From: Nannocystis pusilla
GTDB taxonomy: Bacteria; Myxococcota_A; Polyangia; Nannocystales; Nannocystaceae
DNA length: 64,000 nt
Assembly: GCF_026626665.1 (NCBI RefSeq)
Contig: NZ_JAPNKE010000002.1
Span: forward strand, 8,576,001 to 8,640,000
Reading direction: 5' to 3'
Positions within the stretch are counted from its first letter, which is position 1. Each line of letters begins with the position of its first letter. Below, piece after piece: positions 36,901 to 46,350 of the stretch. The position numbers were made by a program, and so were the translations under genes. The notes under the pieces were generated by a model that was not told where the DNA came from, ran no database searches, and saw nothing but the letters and a program-made list of their open reading frames with translations.

Positions 36901-37609
36901 TCGAGAAGTTGGTGCCGGTGCCCGAGCCGTACTTGAACAGGCGGGCCTCGCGGACCCACAGGTCCATGATGCCGCCGGGGCCGACGAGGTCGTCGCCGAC
37001 CGAGGAGATGAAGCAGGCGTGCGGCTGCGGGCGCTCGTAGGCGTTGTTCGAGAGGCCGAGCTCACCGGTGACGGGGTCGCAGTAGCTGTGACCCTGGGCC
37101 GGGCCGGTGATGCCGTAGGCCCAGTGCAGGCCGGTGTTGAACCACTGCGGGCTGTTCGGCGCGACGGCCTGGTCGGCGAGCATGGTGGTCAGCTCGTCGT
37201 AGAAGACGCGGGCCGAGTCCTCGTCGCTGAAGTAGCCGTGCTTGAAGCCCCAGTAGGTCCAGCAGCCGGCCAGGCGGTGGAACAGCTGGCGGCTGTCGGT
37301 CTCGCCGACCATGCGCTGCTCGGGCGGCAAGGCGGCGAGCGCGTCGGTGTCGGCCTCGCTGCGCCACAGCCACTCGGGCACGCCCTCCTCCGCGACCTTG
37401 CGCAGGCGGGCGGGCACGCCGGCCTTGCGGAAGTACTTCTGCGCCATGATGTCGACGGCGACCTGCGACCAACCCTGCGGGACCTGGATGTCGCTCGCTC
37501 TGAACACCACCGTCCCGTCTGGGTTGGTGATCCGCGAGCTACGGCGCTCGAAATCGACGCCGGAGAAAGGACGGGGTTGATCCTTGGTGAAGAGCCGGGA
37601 CAGCTTCAT
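33971..37609 (-). CDS. nrdJ: Vitamin B12-dependent (class II) ribonucleotide reductase
   Basis: 1212 residues, the long NrdJ form. It makes deoxyribonucleotides from ribonucleotides using adenosylcobalamin. Visible hallmarks are NSPQWFNTG, PHACFISSV, FKYGSGTGTNFSTLRGEGE, the active-site NPCSEYMFLDDTACNLASLN, PTGTIGLLMDCDTTGIEPD and a C-terminal Cys-rich tail (CGSCGSFTMVRNGSCLKCVS) that passes electrons or binds zinc. The start is ATG 37609 (MKLSRLFT); the frame is open further up but upstream sequence is not protein-like. The frame has no breaks over 3.6 kb. No B12 riboswitch signature (GCCACTG-type B12 box) was seen in the 250 bases upstream. Confidence 0.97.
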   Translation of the reverse strand: MKLSRLFTKDQPRPFSGVDFERRSSRITNPDGTVVFRASDIQVPQGWSQVAVDIMAQKYFRKAGVPARLRKVAEEGVPEWLWRSEADTDALAALPPEQRMVGETDSRQLFHRLAGCWTYWGFKHGYFSDEDSARVFYDELTTMLADQAVAPNSPQWFNTGLHWAYGITGPAQGHSYCDPVTGELGLSNNAYERPQPHACFISSVGDDLVGPGGIMDLWVREARLFKYGSGTGTNFSTLRGEGEPLSGGGRSSGLMSFLKIGDRAAGAIKSGGTTRRAAKMVIVDVDHPDVEKFIDWKVIEEQKVAALVAGSRLCSRHLNLVLGACHDVALTGDDRFDPRKNKGLRKAIHNARAAEIPESYVQRAIALARQGAREIEFTEYDTNWDSEAYATVSGQNSNNSVRVTDEFLRAVEEDGTWDLIRRSDRKVHRTVRARELWDKITFSAWACADPGLQFDTTINEWHTCPNDGRINGSNPCSEYMFLDDTACNLASLNLAKFLTRTSGASDLDLDVDAVRHACKLWTMVLEISVLMAQFPSEAIAVRSYKYRTLGLGYANLGTYFMLRGIAYDSELAVAICGGVTALMTAACYSTSAELAREHGPFPGYAANREPMLRVIRNHRRAAYNAARAEYEGLSIAPMGIAQHVCPSYLLKAAQAEWDAALRLGEQHGYRNAQVTVIAPTGTIGLLMDCDTTGIEPDFALVKFKKLAGGGYFKIINQSVPAALATLGYTETQIADIVRYCKGAGTLVGSPRISHTDLKRKGFTDEVLARIESELAGAFEIGFVFNRYVLGDDFCRDVLKFSDAQLNDPTFNILEGLGFSAEDIQRANDFVCGTMTVEGAPHLRAQHLPVFDCANKCGRYGTRYIAPMAHVRMMAAAQPFLSGAISKTINMPSDASVREVESVYVASWKYALKANALYRDGSKLSQPLSSALAVEAEDDMGDALATTQPQVIEKVTEKIVHRYLAKRRRMPDRRGGYTQKATIGGHKVYIHTGEYQDGSLGEIFIGMHKEGAAFRSLMNCFAIAISLGLQYGVPLEEYVDAFVFSRFEPAGPVVGNSRIKMSTSIIDYIFRELAVTYLDRNELAHVNPEDLEPDALGDQSQNEGVEFQDEEVVSERIVTPGPLKLSANLPRGPVPGQKRHAIEVEDRTAPAEPARAAAKPRPAAAAASVSEQVRVARMSGYEGDACGSCGSFTMVRNGSCLKCVSCGATSGCS

Positions 37610-37819
37610 GACGGGGCGGACTCCGGGGGCAGAGTTGTCGGGGGGGCGGGAAAAGCGCGACCGGCCTTGCGAATGCAAGACCCGGCCAGCCGCGACCAGG
37701 CTCCGCGCGCTCCCAGGGCCGGGGCGAGCGAAGTCGAGCAGCAGGGGCGAATTGTAAAGTCGGGCAGAGATGGACCGAGGAGCACCCGGATGCAAGCCGG
37801 ACGGAAGCGCTCCGCGACC

Positions 37820-37834
37820 CCCACATCTTGTGGG
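37820..37834 (-). promoter_or_regulatory. CCCACA-TGTGGG inverted repeat, possible NrdR-like box
   Basis: CCCACATCTTGTGGG is a 6-bp inverted repeat with a 3-base spacer, 211 bases upstream of nrdJ. Its inner CACA...TGTG part resembles the ends of the NrdR box (ACACWATATATWGTGT), and a weaker ACATGTCGTGCT segment lies about 25 bases further up. It could equally be a plain hairpin. Confidence 0.3.
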
Positions 37835-37852
37835 TGAGGGGCCTTGTAGCAC

Positions 37853-38333
37853 GACATGTTGGGGCAGAGAACTTCCGCGCTCCGCGCTGTTCGCCCGTCA
37901 GCAGGCTCTAGGGAGGGGGCCCCGAGCCCTCCCGCATTCACAGGAATTCCGCAGTCGAGCCCGCCTGTCCTGCGCGAATCTGGAATGGTGTTTAGTCGAG
38001 CGGGGAGGTGCCTCGAAGGGTTCGCGCGGTCCGCACAAGGCGGCGGGCTCGCCAAGCGGCGAAAACCGCGCCGAAGTTGTCCACATGGGCCTTGGGGGTG
38101 TCAGGACTCGTACCTGTAGGGGCGCTTACGTACATTCCCGGGCGCGGCTTCACGCCCCTGTGCGGAGGCGACGAAGAGATCTCTCCGCGCGCAGGTGAAT
38201 CCCGGAGGCGGTTGGGACAATGATTCCCCGATGTCCCGCCGATCGCGGCTTGCGCGGGCCGATCGGATGAGCAATACCCGCCGAAGCGCGCAGCGCCGGC
38301 TGGAACGCCCGCAGCGCCCGATCTGGAACATCC
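37853..38333. other. Gap upstream of the winged-helix gene, no gene seen
   Basis: About 480 bases between divergent nrdJ and the next gene. Composition is less GC-biased in third positions than the neighbours and no frame looks protein-like. It probably holds promoters for both directions. Confidence 0.5.
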
Positions 38334-38864
38334 ATGACACGTGAAGCCAGTGCCATTTTCCGCGCCGAGAGCGGCGCGCTCGAGCGGCTGAGCGCGCTCG
38401 AGACGCTCAAGGGCCTCAAGAACCGCGACACGGTGTCGCTGGGGGACCTGGTCCACTTCCTGGAGGCGCGCGGGCTGTGGGCGCAGTTCGGGAAGATCAC
38501 CCTCGGCGACCTGCGCGACGGCTTCGGGCCGCCGCCGGAGCCGGTCGCCACCGAGCCGGAGCCGACGGGGCGCAAGAAGAAGCGCCGGATCCTCGAGGAA
38601 GAGCTGGCCGAGGTCGAGGCCGAGGCGAAGGCGCTGAAGAAGGAGAAGGAAGAGGCCCCCGAGGACGGCGGGCTGTCGACCGACGAGGTCGCGCGCCAGG
38701 TGCTGCCCTTCATCGAGGGCAACGGCGACGTGACGATCGAAGACATCGCCGAGTACTCGCGCATCGATCGCAAGGTGCTGCGCCACCACCTCGGGGTGCT
38801 GGTCAAGCAAGGCCGGGTCGAGCGCATCGGCGTCGGCCGGCACGCGGTCTACTCGACGCTGTGA
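38334..38864 (+). CDS. Protein with C-terminal winged-helix DNA-binding domain
   Basis: 176 residues. Residues about 1-65 are helical (LERLSALETLKGLKNRDTVS, LVHFLEARGLWAQFGKIT). A Pro/Glu linker and a highly charged helix (KKKRRILEEELAEVEAEAKA, about 80-110) could form a coiled coil. The C-terminal 65 residues fit a winged helix (VTIEDIAEYSRIDRKVLRHH then LGVLVKQGRVERIGVGRHAV). A DNA-binding regulator or nucleoid-type protein is likely; no name can be given. The start is ATG 38334. Confidence 0.7.
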   Translation: MTREASAIFRAESGALERLSALETLKGLKNRDTVSLGDLVHFLEARGLWAQFGKITLGDLRDGFGPPPEPVATEPEPTGRKKKRRILEEELAEVEAEAKALKKEKEEAPEDGGLSTDEVARQVLPFIEGNGDVTIEDIAEYSRIDRKVLRHHLGVLVKQGRVERIGVGRHAVYSTL

Positions 38865-39206
38865 GCGCGTCGGTGCGAAGTTCTCTGTCTGTCAAAGAGT
38901 AAAGTGGCCGGTCGAGCAGACCGGCTCGGATGGGTCGACGCCGACGGGCTGCTGTGGCCGGGTGCTGGTGGTGCGTCCTCGGTGAGCTGCGGCGGAGACC
39001 GTCCCCGGGGGTCTGCGGCGGCGTCTGGTCCGCCGACCCGGCGCGAGCATCTCGTCGGAGGTCCGCGGCGGCGAGCTTCGGCGCGCGGGCTGTTTCGCGG
39101 TGCAGGGTCCGCGAACTCGAGCGAGGCCGCGTCTCGGCGGAGCGCCCGGGTGCGAGCTCGTCCGGTCGGTGCAGGGGCGTCGGCTCGGTGCACGCGACCA
39201 AAACAC
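38865..39206. other. Gap with no supported gene
   Basis: About 340 GC-rich bases with several long but featureless open frames. Nothing is seen apart from the tRNA-Asp terminator at its right end. Confidence 0.5.
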
Positions 39207-39238
39207 GAAGCCCCGAAACCGGGTGGTTTCGGGGCTTC
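39200..39238 (-). terminator. Intrinsic terminator of tRNA-Asp
   Basis: GAAGCCCCGAAACC (39207-39220) and GGTTTCGGGGCTTC (39225-39238) form a perfect 14-bp stem with a GGGT loop. Read on the minus strand it is followed by GTGTTTTGG, a short T tract. It lies 13 bases after the tRNA 3' end. Confidence 0.88.
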
Positions 39239-39251
39239 GCTTCAGTTTCTC

Positions 39252-39328
<77 letters not shown>

Positions 39329-39471
39329 TGAGCCCTCGCGCCGTTCGGTGCGAGGGGCCAGGAAGATGCTCCGGTTCTGAGCGGAAGTCAAGCACGATCC
39401 GAGGGTCCCAGCACCCGAAAGCGAGGGCGGCAAAGCCCGGATGAGGGTGGGGAGATTGGGCCGTGGGTTTT

Positions 39472-40515
39472 TCACTGCGCGTGTGCCCGGGCGACGACCA
39501 CGAGGTTTGCACCCCAGGCGCAGTGGGCTCCGAACACGCCTTCGAGCCAGGGGCCGAGGGCGCTGTCGAGGCTGTCGAGGCCGCGGACGACCAGGGGCCC
39601 GGCGAGGCGCTGCCAACGCCGGCCCTGTTTGGAGGACCGAAGGCGATCGCCGGCGACGCCGGCGACGGTCGGGGCGGCGTGGCCGGGGCGGAGCTGGCGT
39701 CGGAGCTCGAGGGCGAGGTCGGCAGCCGTGAGCAAACTCGGCGCGAGCGAGGTGCCGATCTGCGGGGCGCTCCACAAGATCTCCGGCTCCAAGCCGGCGC
39801 GGGTGAGGGCGGCGGTGAAGGTGGCGCGCTCGAAGAAGCTGATGTGATCGCCGAGCTCGAGCGGGCGGAAGCGACGGCCCCACAGCGGTCGCAGGAGATC
39901 GCCCCAGTTCGGGACCTCGATCACGGCCAGGCCGCCGGGGGCGAGGTGGCGGCGGATCCACACCAGACCGCGCACCGGCTCGCGCAGGTGCTCGAGCACG
40001 TGGGTCATGGTGATGAGGTCGAAGCGGCCGAGGCCCAGGTCGGTGACCTCGATGTCGAGGGCGTGGACCTCGTGGCCGGCGGCCTGGGCCTGCGCGCCGG
40101 CGGGGGAGCGCTCGATGCCCTCGGTGCGGTAGCCGAGCTCGCGCAGGACGTCGAGCAGGAGGCCGGTGTCGCAGCCGATGTCGAGGGCGCGAGCGCCCGC
40201 GCGGGGGCGACCGAGGCGGCCGCCGCTGAGGCGATCGTAGAGCTCGACGTTGCGGCGCTTGCGGTCGGCGTCGCGGGCCGACGGCTGCGTGGGCGACTGG
40301 CGCTGCCTGGCGCGCGTGCCGTAGTAGGACTCGCTGAGGTAGGTGGCGGCGTAGTGGCCGGTGGCGTGGACGAGGTCGCAGCCCTGGCAGCGGACGACGC
40401 CGATCCGGTGGACCTCGGGGAGGAGCGGGCGGGCATCGCGGGCGCCGCAGACCGGACAGGCATCGACGGGTTCGACGGTGGGGGCGTCGGTGGGGGCGTC
40501 GGTCGCGGCGGTCAT
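39472..40515 (-). CDS. Class I SAM-dependent methyltransferase with N-terminal zinc-binding motif
   Basis: 347 residues. An N-terminal CPVCGARDARPLL...VRCQGCDLVH Cys4 motif (about 20-50) is typical of the methyltransferases in sugar and antigen clusters. The SAM-binding core has ARALDIGCDTGLLLDVLREL, YRTEGIERSPAG, LITMTHVLEHLREPVRGL and HLAPGGLAVIEVPNWG. It probably methylates a sugar or small molecule. The start is ATG 40515; the frame continues upstream but into the control region. Divergent from asnB with a 111-base gap, so both may serve the same polysaccharide or amide product. Confidence 0.9.
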   Translation of the reverse strand: MTAATDAPTDAPTVEPVDACPVCGARDARPLLPEVHRIGVVRCQGCDLVHATGHYAATYLSESYYGTRARQRQSPTQPSARDADRKRRNVELYDRLSGGRLGRPRAGARALDIGCDTGLLLDVLRELGYRTEGIERSPAGAQAQAAGHEVHALDIEVTDLGLGRFDLITMTHVLEHLREPVRGLVWIRRHLAPGGLAVIEVPNWGDLLRPLWGRRFRPLELGDHISFFERATFTAALTRAGLEPEILWSAPQIGTSLAPSLLTAADLALELRRQLRPGHAAPTVAGVAGDRLRSSKQGRRWQRLAGPLVVRGLDSLDSALGPWLEGVFGAHCAWGANLVVVARAHAQ

Positions 40516-40626
40516 GATGAGGGCAGCTTCAGGCGGGCCGCGCCATAGTATGCCAAGCTCGCCCCTGATGCCGCCCTGGCGACCCGAATCTGGCCGATGC
40601 GCGCGCGCGCAGAGGGGCGGGTCCTG

Positions 40627-42502
40627 ATGTGCGGGCTCGCCGGCATGGCGGGGGCGTGCGACGCGGCTCTGGTGGCGCAGATGACCGCGGCGCTGCGGCA
40701 CCGCGGGCCCGACGGCGACGGCGTCCACCTCGAGCCGGACGTCGGGCTCGGTCATCGCCGCCTGGCGATCCTCGACCTCGCCGGTAGCCCCCAGCCGATG
40801 GTCGACGCCAGCGGCGACCTCGTCATCGTCTACAACGGCGAGATCTACAACTTCGCCGCGCTGCGGGCCGAACTGCTGGCGGCCGGCGTCCCGCTGCGCA
40901 CGCGCGGCGACACCGAGGTGCTGCTCGAGCTGTGGCGGCGCGAGGGCCCGGCGGCGCTGCAGCGGCTGCGGGGCATGTTCGCGTTCGCGGTGTGGGACCG
41001 GCGGACCCGCGAGCTCCACCTCGTGCGCGACCGCCTGGGGCAGAAGCCGCTCTATTACTCCCAGCTGCCGGGCGGCGTGCTGCTGTTCGCGTCGGAGCCG
41101 AAGGCGCTGCTGCAGTGCCCGGCGGTCGACCGCTCGCTCGACCTCGCCGCGCTCGACGGCTACCTCGAGCTCTACTATGTCCCGCCGCCGCGATCGATCT
41201 TCGCCGGCATCAAGCAGCTGCCGCCGGGGCATCGACTGACCTGGCGTGAAGGACAGGTGACGATCGCGCGCTGGTGGGACTGCGAGCCGCGGCCGCCGGA
41301 TCCGCGGCTGCCGAGCGTGCAGGCGTGGGCGGAGGCGGTGGCGCCGACGCTGGCCGAGGCGATCGAGCTGCACACGGTGTCGGACGTGCCGGTGGGGGCG
41401 TTCCTGTCGGGCGGGCTCGACTCGTCGACGATCGTGGCTGCGCTGGCGCGGCGGGGCTCGGCGCTGCAGACGTTCTGCGTCGGCTACGGGCCGGAGGGGG
41501 CGAGCTACGAGGAGCGGCACCACGCGCGCGGTGGCGCGGCACTTCGGGCTGCAGCACCACGAGCTCGAGCTGAAGATCGACATCCTCGACGACCTGGCGG
41601 CGATGGTGGCCGGCTTCGACGAGCCGTTCGGCTCGTGGACGGCGCTGCTGGCGTATCACCTGTCTCGCTTCGCGCGGCAGCGGGTGACCGTGGCGCTGGC
41701 GGGCGACGGCGGCGACGAGGTGTTCGGCGGCTATCCGCGCTACCGGGGGCTGCGGATCTCCGAGCACCTCGGGCACGTGCCGCCGACGGCGATCGCGCTG
41801 GCCGGGCGGGCGCTGCGGGTGCTCGGCGAGCCGACCACGGCGCTCAGCTTGCGCCGCTGGGGCCGGCAATTCCTCGACAGCCTGGCGCTGCCGCCCGGGG
41901 AGCGCTACGCGGCGTGGGTCGGCAAGGGCTCGGACTCGGCGCGCGACCGGCCCTACGCGCGCGAGACGGCGCGGCGGATCGCCGAGGTGCGGGCGCCGAG
42001 CTTCATCGCCGAGGCGTTCGATCGCCCTGTATTCGGCGATCTGGTCGCGCGAGCGTGGTACGCCGACATCCACGGGTTTCTGCCCGAGAACGTGCTGCGC
42101 TGCACCGACCGCATGAGCATGGCCCACGGGCTCGAGGTGCGGGTGCCGTTCTGCGACCACGTGTTGCTCGAGCAGATGGCGGCGGCGCCGTCGTCGATGC
42201 GGGTGACCGCGCTGGCGTCGAAGCGGGTGCTGCGGGCGATCGCCGGCAAGTGGCTGCCGCCCGCGGTGCTGCAGCGCAAGAAGCTCGGGTTCTCGGCGCC
42301 GTTCGGGGCGTGGCTCAAGGCCGCCGAGGCGCGCATCGTCGCCGACTGGCTGCACCCCGACGTGATCAAGCGGCGCGGGCTTTTTGAGGTCAACGGGGTG
42401 GCGCGCATCGTCGGCGAGCACCGCCGCGGCACCCGCGATCACGCGCTGCGGATCTGGTCGCTCATCGTGCTCGAGCAGTGGCAGCGCATGTACCTTGACT
42501 AG
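40627..42502 (+). CDS. asnB: Asparagine synthase (glutamine-hydrolysing), frameshift
   Basis: About 625 residues when joined. It makes Asn from Asp, Gln and ATP, or amidates a secondary product. Cys2 (MCGLAGM) is the glutaminase nucleophile; RHRGPDG, NGEIYNF and the GDTEVLLELW block belong to the Ntn domain. The synthetase part has the PP-loop SGGLDSST, GDGGDEVFGGYPRY, DRMSMAHGLEVRVPFCDH and RKKLGFSAPFGAWL. The frame shifts at 41526-41532 between EERHHAR and VARHFGLQHHELE, where either one base is extra or two are missing. The AsnB form with this length is common in exopolysaccharide clusters, fitting the divergent methyltransferase. Confidence 0.9.
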
Positions 42503-42507
42503 ATGGC

Positions 42508-42568
42508 CGATCGGGCATGTCCGTTGGGGCATGCTCGATCGGGCATGGCCCACAGGGCATGTCTGAAA
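42508..42568. repeat. Chain of CATG hairpin repeats between asnB and the ATPase gene
   Basis: GGGCATGTCC, GGGCATGCTC, GGGCATGGCC and GGGCATGTCT follow one another at about 16-base steps between two converging genes. Each arm can pair with its neighbour, so several alternative hairpins are possible. Confidence 0.75.
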
Positions 42569-42572
42569 GAGC

Positions 42573-45500
42573 TCAGGCCTCGGCCGCGCGCGAGAGGGTG
42601 GCGGCGGGCGGCTCGGGGAGCTCTACGATTTGCAGGGCGGCGCCGGTGTCGGTGGTCTGGCGCGCGAGGTGCATCAGGTGGCGGTGGCAGGTGAGGAAGA
42701 GGATCTGGGTGGTACGGGCGACGTCGCGGAGGGCCTGCAAGGTGGTGGCGGCGCGGTCCTCGTCGAAGTTGACGAGGACGTCGTCCATCACCAGCGGGAG
42801 CGGCTCGTTGCGGTCGCAGTAGTCGAGGACGTAGGCGAGGCGGAGGGCGAGGAACAGCTGCTCGCGTGTCCCGAGGGACAGCTCGCTCGGGAGCCGCAGG
42901 CGGCCCTCGCGGCCGACCGCGGCGAGGGTGCCGGCCTCGGGCTGGGGGACCACGCGGAGGTGGCGGCCGCCGGTGATCGTGGCCAGCAGGTCGGAGGTGT
43001 AATGGAGGATCGCGGGCTGGTTCTCGCGGGCGTAGCGGTCGGTGACGCGCGCCAGCACCTGCTGGGCCAGCTGGACCAGGACGTAGCGGTCGACGTGCTG
43101 GGTGAGGTCGGCGTGGAGGGCCTCGCACTCGGCGTTGAGGCGGGCGGCGCGGTCACCCCCGAGGTGCTGCAGCTGGTTGTCGAGCTTGCCCTTCTGCTCG
43201 ACGGCGGTGGTGCGGTGGCGATCGAGGTCGGAGATCCGTCGCGCCAAATCGTCGCGCTCGGCGAGCAGGGCCTCGCGCCGGGCGGCCTGCAGCTCGGCGT
43301 CGTAGCTGTCGCGCGCGGGGCCGTCGCCGAGCGCGCGAGCCAGCCGCAGCGCGAGCTCGCTCTGGCGCTTGTGCAGGCGGGCGCGCTGGAGTGCCCGTTC
43401 GGACATGTCCAAGAGTTCAGCCGTGTCGCGGGCGCCGGCGCGGGTGGCCAGGGCCGCGAGCTCGGCCTGGGCGGCGGCGCGGAGCTCCGCCAGGGCGTCG
43501 CGCTCGCGCTGCTTGGCCTCGGCCTGCTCGCGGGCCTGGGCGGCGGCGGCGGCGGCGGTGCGGGCCTCGGCGAGGCGGCGGCTGAGGCGGTCGACGGTGT
43601 GCTCGGGGGCCTGATCGTCGGCGGGGCGGCCGAGGCGGGCGAGGAGCGCCGTGAACTCGGCGTCGAAGCCGGCGAGCAGGGCCTCGCCGCGGGCCAGGGC
43701 CTCGCGGCGGGACTCGAGGTTGACTAGCTTTTGGGACATGTCCTCGAGGGCATCGATGCGCGCGAGCGCGGCGTCGGGCTCGAGGTCGGCGGGCAGGCCG
43801 AGGTCGACGAGCAAGGCGGACAGGGCGACGCGGATGTCGGCGAGCTCGCGGGTGAGGGCGGCGTGGGCGGCGTGGCCGCGGCCGACGGCGCTCTCGAGGC
43901 CGGCGAGGCGGGCAGAGGCGGCCTCGAGGCGGGCGCGCGCGGCCAGGGCGCTGCGCTCGCGGTCGCGGAGGCCCTGGGCGAGCGCGGGCAAGCTGGCGCC
44001 GGGCCAGGCGAGGCGGCGCTGCAGGCGGGCGGTGAACTCCTCGAGCCCGGGGCGGAGGCGGCGGACGACCTCCTCGCGGCGGACCTGCTCCGCGGCCAGC
44101 TCGCGCAGGTTGGCGGCGTCGCGGTACCACGGGATCATCGCCGCCGGCGGGCCGGGCACGATCTTGGTCGGGCGCCACAGCGCGGCCCACTCGGCGGCCC
44201 AGCGCTGCTCGGCGCGCGTGGCCGCGGCGACCCGCTCCTGCGCCCGGGCCACGTCTTGCTCGGCGCGATCGATCTGCCGCTGCAGGCCTGTCTTTTTGGC
44301 CAGCTGGTCGGCGGCGTCGCGCAGGCGGTCGGCGAGGTCGTCGGCGTCGGTCTGGGCGCGTTCGAACCGGCGCGTGAGCTGCTTGCGCGCGGCGGCGGTG
44401 TCGGGCCCGAGGTCGGCGTCGGCGCCGGCGAACAGGGCGCCGAAGCCCTCCTGGGTGTGCAGACGGCGGCGGACCTCGTGCCAGACCTCGTCGCGGCGGG
44501 CGCGGGCGGTCGCGAGGGCGTCGGGGTCGGGCAGGTCGGCGGCGGCGAGGGCCCCCACTCGGCGCGGGCGCGGGCGAGTTCGTCTTGCTCTCGGGACAGG
44601 TCCGAAAGGGCAGCCCGGCGCTCGCGCTCGAGGTCGAGGCCGCGGGCGTGGTGGTCGTCGAGCTCGGCGGGGCGCGGCAGCGGGGCGGCGGCGAGGTCGG
44701 CGGCGGCGAGCGGCGGGTGCAGGCGCAGCAGGCCGAGGTCGAGGTCGGCGCGCAGGCGGGCGAGCGCCAGCTCCTCGCGCTCGAGCTCGGCGCGGCGGGC
44801 CAGGGCGTCCTCGAGCTCGGCGAGCAGGGCGCTGTCCTCGGGGTCGGGCGCGGCGGCGGCGAGCTCGGCCACGCTGGCGCGCAGGGCCGCCAGCTCGGCC
44901 TCGTCGTCGGCGAGGCCGCGCGACGACAGCATCAGCTCCTGGCGGGCGCGCTGCCAGCGGGTGGCGAGGGCGCGCAGGCGGTCGAGCTCGTGCGGCTGGA
45001 TGACCCATCGGACATGGTCTTCAGGGCGTGTCCCGGGGACATGGTCGCAAGGATAGACTCGAGCGCGTCGGTCTCGCGGGCCAGGCGCTCGCGCTCGCGC
45101 GGGACGACGAGCCGCTGCTCGGCGACGGCCTCGACGCGGCGGACGAGCCGCTCGACGGCCGCGGCCTCGGCGAGCAGGGCGGGGTCGGCGGCGGGCTGGT
45201 CGGCGCGGGCGAGCAGGCGCGCGAGCTCGGCGTCGAGGGCCCGCAGCTGGTTGTCGGCGGTCGTGAACTCGGCGTGGCGCTGGCGGGCCCGCTCGGCGGA
45301 GGGCTCGTCGAGGTCGGTGCGCAGCGACGGGTCGGCGAGGGCGCGGACGAGGCCGAGGTGCTCGTGGAAGTCCTCGAACACGCCGAGCAAGGTGCGCAGC
45401 CGGGCCTCGCGCTCGCGCAGGCGGGCGAGCTCGTGCTCGGCGGCGTCGGCGTCGTGGCGCGCGGCGGCGAGGTTGGTGGTCAGCGCGGCGTACTGCGGCT

Positions 45501-46119
45501 GGGCGAACATGGCGTCGCGCAGGGCGAGCTTGGCGTCGCGCAGCTGGGTGAGGCCGCGGTTGATCGCGGGGTTCTTGCCCTTGGCCTTGAAGAGGCCCTC
45601 GCTCTCGCTCTGGAGGCCGGCCAGGGCGCCGCGGATCTTCTCGGCGCTGCCCCCGAGCGCGCCGCCGCCGAGCAGCTCGGCGAGGCCGGCGACCTGGAGG
45701 ACGTCGGAGCCCTGCTGCAGGTCGGCGTGGGTGAAGCCGAAGATCGCCCGGTAGAGCTCCTCGGTGATGGCGCCGAAGTAGCGGGCGAAGCGGGGGCCGT
45801 CGAGCGGGACCTCGCCGGCCTCGCTGTGCAGGCTGCCGGCCAGCGAGTCCTTGCGCTTCTTGAGGCGGGTGACGTGCAGGCGCTGGCCGGCGCTGTCCCG
45901 CAGGACCGCTCGCAGGGCGATCGCGCGGTAGTCGTACTCGAAGGCGTAAGGGGTGCGGTCGTCGACGCCGAACAGCAGGCCGTGGAGGGCGCGCAGGAGG
46001 GTGGTCTTGCCGGCCTCGTTGGGGCCGTAGAGGACGACGAGACCTGGCCCTCCGGGCAGGTCGATGTCGAGCGATTCGAAGTGGCCGAAGCGCTCGACGG
46101 TCAGGCGCTCAAAACGCAT
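42573..46119 (-). CDS. SMC/SbcC-like AAA ATPase (YhaN type), two frameshifts
   Basis: About 1180 residues reconstructed. N-terminal Walker A in VVLYGPNEAGKTTLLRALHG, followed by the family block FGAITEELYRAIFGFTHADL. Long coiled coils occupy about residues 180-1000. The C-terminal head has ELSLGTREQLFLALRLAYVL (signature) and PLPLVMDDVLVNFDEDRAAT (Walker B). This is the plan of SbcC/Rad50-like YhaN proteins, which work with an SbcD-type nuclease in DNA end processing; the partner is directly upstream. Breaks: the CCC run at 45004-45006 (one base short) and the C5 run at 44552-44556 (one extra). The first lies inside a hairpin repeat in the gene; other copies are at about 44285 and 43735. Confidence 0.85.
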
Positions 46120-46195
46120 GGGGAGATCGGGGGACGGCGGCCCTCGCGGCGCTGCTGCAGAGGGGTCGAGAGGCTGGAGAGACGAGGTCGATGGC

Positions 46196-46273
46196 TGTCC
46201 TCGGGGACATGTCCGATGCGCCATGGACGGAGAGGGCGGAATGTGTCTCTTCAGACATGGTCCAGGAGACATG
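46196..46273. repeat. CATG hairpin repeat cluster between the SbcD-like and SbcC-like genes
   Basis: GGACATGTCC, GCCATGG, AGACATGG and AGACATGC half-sites occupy most of the 230-base gap between the two genes of this pair (46120-46350). No gene is seen in the gap. Confidence 0.65.
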
Positions 46274-46350
46274 CAAAAACGTCGCGCGGCGCGAGCGAGT
46301 GCGGGCGCTCGCCGGGCCTCGGGCGAGCGGAGGCGCGAGAGGCGATCGGC

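Noticed and set aside
33737..37837. A 1366-codon open frame antisense to nrdJ
   Set aside because: It mirrors the strong third-position GC of nrdJ; its translation is a Gly/Val/Ala/Glu-rich sequence without motifs, while the sense strand has full RNR motifs.
37610..37860. Cobalamin riboswitch upstream of nrdJ
   Set aside because: The conserved B12 box and the associated core elements are not visible on the minus strand.
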